This document shows, in pieces, positions 26,696-32,949 of a stretch of 32,949 nucleotides of DNA. Location: the NCBI GenBank assembly GCA_030535455.1, contig JAUNJY010000046.1, forward strand, positions 1 to 32,949. The letters are read 5' to 3'. The notes beneath the pieces are model-generated. The model was not told the DNA's origin. It did no database searches and saw only the letters and a list, made by a program, of their open reading frames with translations. Origin of the DNA: a bacterium (lineage in GTDB: Bacteria > Bacillota > Clostridia > Lachnospirales > Lachnospiraceae). The position numbers and the translations under genes were made by a program. Position 1 is the stretch's first letter. Each line of letters starts with the position of its first letter.

Positions 26696-27656
26696 TACAA
26701 ACAGTAAATGGTGCCGTTTTGTGAATTGGGTAAATGGCACAGTAGAAGAAAGTAAAAATGAAGAAATAATAGAGGAGCCTGACGAACAGAAACAAGAAGT
26801 CGCAGCCACTCTAGAAGAAAGACAATCCCTAGTTGAAAAGCTTGGAAACTTGGAGGGTGAAACTGCACTGAATCAAAAATTAGATCAGTTCCAAGAGAAG
26901 GGCATGCAGCTCTTTCACCGTTTAAATAAAGTGATGTCCGTTATGATTTGCTTAGTTGTTGTGGGAGTGTTATTATACACAGTTTCCTTTATGCCGGAAT
27001 TCGGCGATGCAGCAAGTCCGGTAAATAACGAAGTATCTGAGCGATACATTACACAAGGTATGACAGAGACTGGGGCAGTCAATATCGTAACCGGTATGAT
27101 TCTTGATTACCGTGCATTTGATACATTTGGTGAATCAAATGTGTTATTTGTTGCAGCATGTGCAGTGTTGGTCCTATTACGTAGTGACAAAAAGAAAGAC
27201 GCTAAGAAGAGCGAAGAAAACGATAGAAAATTTGAACCAAAGAATGATGTGATCTTACAAAGAGTGGCAACATGCCTATTCCCACCGATTATGATTTTTG
27301 GTATCTACCTTATTTTAAATGGTCATCTTTCACCAGGTGGTGGTTTCTCCGGTGGAGCAATCATGGGTGCAGGATTAATCCTTTATGTAAGTGCGTTTGG
27401 CTTTAAGAAGACAGAACGTTTCTTTACGATGAAGACATTTAAGATGGTAACATTCCTAGCGTTATTATTCTATGGATTGAGCAAGAGTTATTCCTTCTTT
27501 ACAGGAGCAAACCATCTTCATTCCATCATTTCACCAGGTACACCTGGAAGAATTCTAAGCGGTGGCTTACTTCTGCCACTTAATATTTGCGTAGGTCTTG
27601 TAGTTGCATGTACGATGTACGGATTTTATGCATTATTCAGAAAAGGAGAAATTTAG
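26673..27656 (+). CDS. Fused MbhE-MnhB subunit of the antiporter module
   Basis: This 327-residue protein joins two subunits that are separate in Mbh complexes. Residues about 86-170 carry the MbhE / MrpA-C-terminal motif NIVTGMILDYRAFDTFGE (137-154). Residues about 190-325 carry the MnhB/MbhF motif HLSPGGGFSGG (218-228) and four helices. Before them is an unusual 85-residue hydrophilic, Glu-rich N-terminal extension with helical or coiled character (EESKNEEIIEEPDEQKQE). GAGGAG precedes the ATG at 26673, which lies inside the end of the MbhD-like gene; an in-frame ATG at 26649 lacks a ribosome site. It should form part of the Na+/H+-conducting path. Confidence 0.85.
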   Translation: MSKLRTNSTNSKWCRFVNWVNGTVEESKNEEIIEEPDEQKQEVAATLEERQSLVEKLGNLEGETALNQKLDQFQEKGMQLFHRLNKVMSVMICLVVVGVLLYTVSFMPEFGDAASPVNNEVSERYITQGMTETGAVNIVTGMILDYRAFDTFGESNVLFVAACAVLVLLRSDKKKDAKKSEENDRKFEPKNDVILQRVATCLFPPIMIFGIYLILNGHLSPGGGFSGGAIMGAGLILYVSAFGFKKTERFFTMKTFKMVTFLALLFYGLSKSYSFFTGANHLHSIISPGTPGRILSGGLLLPLNICVGLVVACTMYGFYALFRKGEI

Positions 27657-27658
27657 TT

Positions 27659-28030
27659 ATGGCAACTCTCTTTACGAATCTAGAAGAAGTAGTGGCCGTA
27701 ATCCTATTTGGTATCGGATTATGTACGTTATTGCTTCAGAAAAATTTAATTAAGAAAATCATCGGTTTTGATATTATGGATACCGCAATATATCTCTTCC
27801 TGACGGCGCAAGGCTACATTGATGGGCGTAAGCCTCCGATCGTTGTAGATGGAGTGCAATCGGTGGAGGCTTATATCAATCCAATCCCAAGCGGGCTTGT
27901 ACTCACTGGTATCGTAGTATCGGTAAGTGTTAGTGCAGTAATGCTTGCTCTAACGATTCGTCTTTATCGTAAATATCATACACTTGAATTAGATGAGATT
28001 ATTGAGTTATCGAAGAAGGAGGAAAATTAG
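27659..28030 (+). CDS. MrpC/NuoK-like antiporter-module subunit
   Basis: A 123-residue, three-helix protein of the NuoK/MnhC/MbhG family: LFGIGLCTLLLQKNLIKKIIGFDIM at the start and PIPSGLVLTGIVVSVSVSAVMLAL later. It belongs in the membrane arm beside the antiporter subunits. AAGGAG (27643-27648) points to the ATG at 27659. The frame is open upstream, but that part reads out of frame with the MnhB coding end and is not real. Confidence 0.92.
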   Translation: MATLFTNLEEVVAVILFGIGLCTLLLQKNLIKKIIGFDIMDTAIYLFLTAQGYIDGRKPPIVVDGVQSVEAYINPIPSGLVLTGIVVSVSVSAVMLALTIRLYRKYHTLELDEIIELSKKEEN

Positions 28031-28031
28031 A

Positions 28032-29525
28032 GTGGAGTTTATTAGAAATTTTCCGTTCTTTAGTATCGTGCTTTGTATGATCTCAGCAACGATTAGTTCG
28101 GTTCTTAGTGGTAAAAATGCAAAACGTCTATCCATGGCAGTTGTTACAGCTGTTGGAATTATGTCCGCATTTGTTTTATTTTATGTTGTTCATACGGGGG
28201 AAAGTTTTGTTTACTTAATGGGGCATCATCCTGCACCATGGGGAAATGAGCTTCGTGTCGGAGTTTTAGAAGGTTTAATGGCATTCTTCTTTTCTGTCAT
28301 CATGATGTTGTCTTTACTTGGTGGTATGAAACAGATCTTTAAGGATGTATCTGAAAGAAAATTAAATCTTTACTTTATCATGATCGATTTATTATTAGCG
28401 TCATTACTTGCGTTAATCTATACAAACGATTTATTTAATGCCTACGTATTTATCGAAATCAATACGCTTGCAGCTTGTGGTCTGATCATGAGCAAGCAAA
28501 ATGGACGTACTTTAGTCGGAACGATGAAATACATGGTAATGAGTCTTGTTGGTTCGGGCTTAATCTTATTTGGCCTATCCATCCTTTACGGTGTGACAGG
28601 ACATTTATTAATGCCAAACATCAAAGAAGCAGTACTTGCTTTAGCTGAAAGCGGCCAGTATCGTGTACCGGTACTTGTAACTATCGCTATGGTTACTGTG
28701 GGACTTGCAATCAAGTCAGCACTTTATCCATTCCACAACTGGCTTCCGGATACGTATAGTTACGGAACAGCAACATCCAGCGCATTATTATCCAGCCTTG
28801 TTTCGAAAAGTTATATCTTCTTATTGATTAAGATCGTATATCGTGTCGTAGGATTTGATGTGATTGCTGGAAGCGGGATTTTAAATATCTTCTTCGTATT
28901 TGGTCTTGCAGGAATGCTTATGGGATCCATTCGTGCCTTAGCACAAAATGATATCCGTAAGATGATTGCGTATTCATCAGTTGCACAGATTGGTTACATC
29001 TATATGGGAATCGGTCTTGGTACGAAAGTCGGCATGTATGCGGCAATCTTCCATATCATGTCACATGCTGCATCCAAAGCATTATTGTTTATCTCTGCAA
29101 ATGGCTTGTCTTTAGCAAGTGGAAATGGAAAACAGTTTGCGGATCTTCGTGGAGCAGGTTACCGTAATAAGTTAGCCGGTTTTGGTTTCATGGTTGGATC
29201 CATCTCTATGGTAGGTATTCCACTGTTTGCTGGATTTATCAGTAAGCTTAATTTTGCATTAGGTGCATTTGAGTCTCCATCAAAGATGATGCCAACATTA
29301 ATTGTTCTTGCAATCAGTACGGTTCTTAATGCCGGATACTTTATTCGAGCAGTCATCGTACTATATACACCACAGTCATCTGAGAACCAGAAGGAAAACC
29401 TTTACAAGAGAGATTACTCATTCATCATTTCCATTGTATGCTTTGTAATTCTTAACTTTGTATTAGGCATGTTCTCTGGACCAATTATGGAAGCAATTAA
29501 AAACGGCATTGCTATGTTTGCGTAG
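28032..29525 (+). CDS. Proton-conducting antiporter subunit 1 (NuoN/MrpD/MbhH-like)
   Basis: The 497-residue protein has about 14 helices and the complex I antiporter fold. The key charged residues are present: Glu142 in the TM5 segment (AYVFIEINTL) and Lys228 in the TM7 segment (LAIKSALYPFHNWLPD), plus NDIRKMIAYSSVAQIGYI farther on. By gene order it matches MbhH. The start is the GTG at 28032, nine bases after AGGAGG (28017-28022) and one base after the previous stop. Upstream in-frame codons lie within subunit C and are not used. Confidence 0.9.
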   Translation: MEFIRNFPFFSIVLCMISATISSVLSGKNAKRLSMAVVTAVGIMSAFVLFYVVHTGESFVYLMGHHPAPWGNELRVGVLEGLMAFFFSVIMMLSLLGGMKQIFKDVSERKLNLYFIMIDLLLASLLALIYTNDLFNAYVFIEINTLAACGLIMSKQNGRTLVGTMKYMVMSLVGSGLILFGLSILYGVTGHLLMPNIKEAVLALAESGQYRVPVLVTIAMVTVGLAIKSALYPFHNWLPDTYSYGTATSSALLSSLVSKSYIFLLIKIVYRVVGFDVIAGSGILNIFFVFGLAGMLMGSIRALAQNDIRKMIAYSSVAQIGYIYMGIGLGTKVGMYAAIFHIMSHAASKALLFISANGLSLASGNGKQFADLRGAGYRNKLAGFGFMVGSISMVGIPLFAGFISKLNFALGAFESPSKMMPTLIVLAISTVLNAGYFIRAVIVLYTPQSSENQKENLYKRDYSFIISIVCFVILNFVLGMFSGPIMEAIKNGIAMFA

Positions 29526-29548
29526 ACAATAGAGGAAAGGTGAAAATA

Positions 29549-31027
29549 ATGAACCGTAATTTACTATTACTGCTTCCAATGATCTTACCGATTCTTGCAG
29601 GTCTCGTAGTCTTTTTCGCAAAGCCGATGAAGAACAGAAAGACAAGAAATTGGTTTGTTGGCAGCTTTTTAATTCTTAATCTGGCAATCACCACAGTTTT
29701 ATTATGTGGGCCAGCAGTTCAATTAGAATTATTTGATTTAATGAAGGGGATTCCAGTACTATTCAAGCTTGATGGAGTAGGCAGGATCTATACTTCCCTT
29801 CTTGCGATTATGTGGACGTTGTCTGGATTCTTTGCATTTGAATATATGAAGCATGAAGGAAACGAACATCGCTATTTTGGATTTTTCCTAGTAGCATTAG
29901 GTGCACTTAACGGTGTGGCTTATGCAGGAAATCTTGTAACGTTTTATCTTTGTTATGAAACAATGACATTAGTGTCAATGCCAATGGTATTACACAGTTT
30001 AAATAAAGAAGCAATCAGTGCAGGTTTAAAATATCTGTTTTATTCCTTCTGTGGTGCTTCCTTAGGATTACTAGGTATTTTCTATATGAATCAATATACG
30101 ACTACCATTGAATTTATGGGAGGCGGAACGCTTGACCTTGTAAAACTTGCAGGACATGAAAGCTTCTTCCTTGTAGTTGTATTTTTATCCATTATTGGAT
30201 TTGGTGCAAAAGCAGGTATGTTTCCACTTCACGGGTGGCTGCCAACTGCCCATCCGGTAGCTCCGGCACCAGCCAGTGCAGTATTATCCGGTGTTATCGT
30301 AAAAGCAGGTGTTGTCGGCATAATCCGTGTGGTATTTTATATCGTCGGTCCAGATTTCTTACGTGGAACCTGGGTGCAGACAGCTTGGATGAGCCTTGCC
30401 TTATTGACCGTATTTATGGGGTCAATGCTTGCTTATAAAGAACAAGTATTAAAGAAACGTCTTGCGTACTCCACAGTGAGCCAGGTTTCCTATATTTTAT
30501 TTGGACTTAGCTTATTAAATGCAGATGGAGCACTAGGTGGAATGGAACATATCGTATTCCACTCATTCATTAAGAATGGCCTGTTCCTTGTGGCAGGTGC
30601 AATCATCTATAAGACTGGTAAGACAAAAGTTAGTGAACTTAGAGGAATTGGAAAAGAGATGCCGGTTACTATGTGGTGCTATACCATTGTTTCCTTAGCA
30701 TTAATCGGGATTCCTCCAACTTGCGGATTTATCAGCAAATGGTATCTTGCAGTAGGTTCCCTTCAATCAGGAATTCCATTCTTTAGCTGGTTTGGTCCTA
30801 TCGTGCTTCTTGTGAGTGCATTATTAACAGCAGGTTATTTATTGCCAATTTCAATTAATGGCTTTTTCCCAGGTGCTGATTATGATTACTCCAAATTAAA
30901 GAAATTAGAGCCAAACAAGTTTATGACGATCCCATTGATCATTTTAGCAACTGGATCTGTCTTACTTGGAATGTTTCCAAATGCATTTGCAAGCTTTATC
31001 CAATCAATTATTGAAACAATTATGTAG
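29549..31027 (+). CDS. Proton-conducting antiporter subunit 2 (NuoM/MbhH-like)
   Basis: The 492-residue, about 14-helix protein has Glu137 (LCYETMTL), Lys221 (GFGAKAGMFPLHGW) and Lys252 (VIVKAGVVGI), the charged residues along the proton path of complex I-type antiporter subunits. KKRLAYSTVSQVSYILFG is the usual TM10-11 signature. AAAGGTGA (29536-29543) five bases upstream favours the ATG at 29549 over the GTG at 29540. It aligns residue for residue with the next protein over at least the first 252 positions, so the two genes are tandem paralogues. Confidence 0.91.
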   Translation: MNRNLLLLLPMILPILAGLVVFFAKPMKNRKTRNWFVGSFLILNLAITTVLLCGPAVQLELFDLMKGIPVLFKLDGVGRIYTSLLAIMWTLSGFFAFEYMKHEGNEHRYFGFFLVALGALNGVAYAGNLVTFYLCYETMTLVSMPMVLHSLNKEAISAGLKYLFYSFCGASLGLLGIFYMNQYTTTIEFMGGGTLDLVKLAGHESFFLVVVFLSIIGFGAKAGMFPLHGWLPTAHPVAPAPASAVLSGVIVKAGVVGIIRVVFYIVGPDFLRGTWVQTAWMSLALLTVFMGSMLAYKEQVLKKRLAYSTVSQVSYILFGLSLLNADGALGGMEHIVFHSFIKNGLFLVAGAIIYKTGKTKVSELRGIGKEMPVTMWCYTIVSLALIGIPPTCGFISKWYLAVGSLQSGIPFFSWFGPIVLLVSALLTAGYLLPISINGFFPGADYDYSKLKKLEPNKFMTIPLIILATGSVLLGMFPNAFASFIQSIIETIM

Positions 31028-31042
31028 GAAAGAAGGGATATT

Positions 31043-32521
31043 TTGACCAGTCCGATTTTATTACTGGTACCGATCTTATTTCCACTTCTAGGGGCGGCAA
31101 TCTTGCCATTGTTCCATTTTGAATCAAGAAATAAGAGACAGCTTTATGTTGGTACGATTGTGGTTCTTAATACAATTTTCACTTACCTGTTATTATTTTT
31201 CGGGCCAAGTGAAGGAATCACGTTAATGAAGCTTACAAACGACTTTTCGATTGGACTAAGAATCGATGGGTTATCAAAAGTATTTGCAGGGCTAGTAGCG
31301 GCACTTTGGCCATTTGCTACATTATTTGCCTTTGAATATATGACACATGAAAAACGAGAAAATTACTTCTTCAGTTTTTATACAGGAACCTTTGGTGTAA
31401 CGATTGGTATCGCATTTTCTGCTAACATTGCAACGTTATATCTGTTCTATGAATTATTAACATTAATCACATTGCCATTGGTAATGCATTCTATGAATGA
31501 AAAGTCCATCAAAGCAGGTATTACGTATATCGTATACTCTGTTGGCGGTGCGGCTATGGCATTTATCGGAATTGTAATTCTTATGAAGTTTGGAACTCCT
31601 TCTGACTTTGTATTTGGCGGAGTATTAGATGCAGCAGCAATTGGAGATAAGAGTAATCTTGTATTACTTGGCTATGTCTTTGCATTCTTTGGATTTGGTG
31701 TAAAAACAGCAGTATTCCCATTTTATAAATGGCTTCCAATGGCGGGTGTTGCTCCGACTCCGGTTACTGCCTTACTTCATGCAGTAGCAGTAGTTAAATC
31801 AGGTGCATTTGCAATTATGAGGGTGACGTATTTCTGTTTTGGTGCAGATTTCTTACGTAACACTTGGGCGCAGTACCTTGTTATGACTGCTGTGTTAATT
31901 ACGATCCTATTTGGATCTTCCATGGCGTTAAAAGAGCAGCATCTTAAGAGAAGACTTGCATATTCAACTATCAGTAACTTATCTTATATCTTATTTGGTA
32001 TCGTACTGATGACGCCGGCAGGACTTGTAGGCGGCCTTACGCATATGATCTTCCACGGAATTATGAAGATTGCTTTATTCTTCTGTGTCGGTGCAGTCAT
32101 GTTTAAGACGCACAAAGAATATGTGTATGAGATTGAAGGCTTTGGTCGTAAGATGCCATTCGTATTCTCCATCTTTACCTTTGCAGGCATCGCTTTAGTA
32201 GGTGTTCCACCGTTTACTGGGTTCATCAGTAAATGGAACCTTGCATTTGCGGCAGTGGAAACAGGAAAAGTACTTCCGGCAGTGGGAGTGTTCGTATTAT
32301 TAATTTCCGCATTACTTACTGCAATGTATTTACTTACGATTGCAGTAAGAGCATTCTTCCCTGCTAAGGGATTTGATGAAAGCAAACTAGCACATGTAGA
32401 AGATCCAAGATGGCTTATGAAATTGCCTTTAGCTGTATTTGCAGTGGCAATTGTTATTTTTGGTATTCATAGTGCACCATTGGTTGAATTCTTTACGAAG
32501 ATTGCCAATGGCTTATTATAG
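31043..32521 (+). CDS. Proton-conducting antiporter subunit 3 (NuoM/MbhH-like)
   Basis: A 492-residue paralogue of the upstream protein with the same key positions: Glu137 (LFYELLTL), Lys221 (GFGVKTAVFPFYKW) and Lys252 (VVKSGAFAIMR), then KRRLAYSTISNLSYILFG. The start is a TTG (31043), five bases after AAGGG; no ATG lies near. It should be another ion-translocating unit in the membrane arm of the same complex. Confidence 0.9.
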   Translation: MTSPILLLVPILFPLLGAAILPLFHFESRNKRQLYVGTIVVLNTIFTYLLLFFGPSEGITLMKLTNDFSIGLRIDGLSKVFAGLVAALWPFATLFAFEYMTHEKRENYFFSFYTGTFGVTIGIAFSANIATLYLFYELLTLITLPLVMHSMNEKSIKAGITYIVYSVGGAAMAFIGIVILMKFGTPSDFVFGGVLDAAAIGDKSNLVLLGYVFAFFGFGVKTAVFPFYKWLPMAGVAPTPVTALLHAVAVVKSGAFAIMRVTYFCFGADFLRNTWAQYLVMTAVLITILFGSSMALKEQHLKRRLAYSTISNLSYILFGIVLMTPAGLVGGLTHMIFHGIMKIALFFCVGAVMFKTHKEYVYEIEGFGRKMPFVFSIFTFAGIALVGVPPFTGFISKWNLAFAAVETGKVLPAVGVFVLLISALLTAMYLLTIAVRAFFPAKGFDESKLAHVEDPRWLMKLPLAVFAVAIVIFGIHSAPLVEFFTKIANGLL

Positions 32522-32531
32522 GGAGGTAAAC

Positions 32532-32949
32532 ATGGAAGGTAATTTTATTTTATTATTTCTTGTTCTATTCCCTATGGCTGGCGCATTAGCAAGTTATCTC
32601 ATTGGGAGAAAGAACAAAGAAGTAAGAAATTATTTTGCAGCAGCAGTTGCAATCATTGAATTCATTGTAATGGCATATCTGTTTGTTACATTTAAGGAGA
32701 CAACGGAATTTGTCTGGAAGGAATTCTGCGGAAGAGGAATGTATCTTGAATTAGACGGATTCCGAGTACTTTATATATTAATTGCAGGACTTATGTGGAT
32801 GATGACCACAATCTTTTCCAAGGAATATTTCGCGCATTACCGTAACCGAAACCGTTACTATCTATTTACACTGTTTACTCTTGGGGCAACAGTCGGCGTA
32901 TTTTTATCAGCAGATTTATTTACTACATTTATCTTCTTTGAAATTATGT
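32532..32949 (+). CDS. Proton-conducting antiporter subunit 4, N-terminal part (cut by window end)
   Basis: The gene starts at the ATG at 32532, just after GGGAGG, ten bases beyond the previous stop, and runs off the right edge after 139 codons. The visible helices and LELDGFRVLYILIAGLMWM followed by FTTFIFFEIM resemble the two preceding proteins, with Glu at position 137 again. It is a fourth NuoL/M-type subunit. Whether it is NuoL-like with a C-terminal lateral helix cannot be seen. Confidence 0.85.
   Translation, partial: MEGNFILLFLVLFPMAGALASYLIGRKNKEVRNYFAAAVAIIEFIVMAYLFVTFKETTEFVWKEFCGRGMYLELDGFRVLYILIAGLMWMMTTIFSKEYFAHYRNRNRYYLFTLFTLGATVGVFLSADLFTTFIFFEIM

Noticed and set aside
25314-32949. 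Ordinary Mrp Na+/H+ antiporter operon
   Set aside because: No full-length MrpA is present, MbhD and MbhE-like parts are separate or fused to MnhB, and the order follows Mbh rather than MrpA-G. It is not fully excluded without the downstream genes.

Overview
The window is AT-rich DNA from a Gram-positive anaerobe, most likely a plant-polysaccharide-degrading member of the Lachnospiraceae (Clostridium cluster XIVa; Lachnoclostridium phytofermentans or a close relative is my best guess). The reasons are strong AGGAGG-type ribosome binding sites, A/T-rich codon choice with some TTG and GTG starts, a secreted family 9 pectate lyase, a glucuronoxylan catabolic operon, and an energy-converting membrane complex of the kind anaerobes use. 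No rRNA, tRNA, CRISPR array, complete insertion sequence or prophage gene was seen.

Layout. 1-1195: the tail of an unknown acidic protein, then a single EFR1-type flavodoxin/ferredoxin gene with its own promoter and terminator. 1196-3000: a CmpB-family membrane protein with a coiled-coil tail, then the wreck of a CPBP-type membrane protease. 3047-8573: uxuA-uxuB-GH115-alpha/beta hydrolase, an intracellular module that should remove (methyl)glucuronate from xylan fragments and run it through fructuronate and mannonate to 2-keto-3-deoxygluconate. A bidirectional terminator separates this from a converging MATE exporter gene. 10172-12770: a two-domain hypothetical protein, a GNAT acetyltransferase and a membrane-anchored choloylglycine-hydrolase-like Ntn hydrolase.

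12866-18346: a dense regulatory region (three direct repeats, a long hairpin and a palindrome) precedes an ECF vitamin/metabolite importer operon: S component, EcfT, a fused double EcfA ATPase and an AraC-family regulator. The enolase gene follows, with a structured leader. A nearly identical palindrome lies upstream of both the importer operon and eno. 18339-18514 is a foreign-looking intergenic element: an 18-bp perfect inverted repeat followed by a GC-rich 31-codon open frame. 18639-24972: an arylsulfate sulfotransferase, a MacB/FtsX-type ABC transporter fusion, and the family 9 pectate lyase behind a near-consensus promoter and a 13-bp inverted repeat.

25188-32949: one promoter, then a tightly packed operon in the order MrpE, MrpF, MrpG, MbhD (DUF4040), an MbhE-MnhB fusion, MrpC/NuoK, and at least four successive NuoL/M/N-type antiporter subunits, the last cut by the window end. 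This order matches the membrane ion-translocating half of Mbh-type (group 4) membrane-bound hydrogenases and their relatives rather than a plain Mrp Na+/H+ antiporter, because no full-length MrpA is present. The redox half, if it exists, should lie just beyond the right edge. The multiplied antiporter subunits and the E-B fusion make this the most interesting system in the window.
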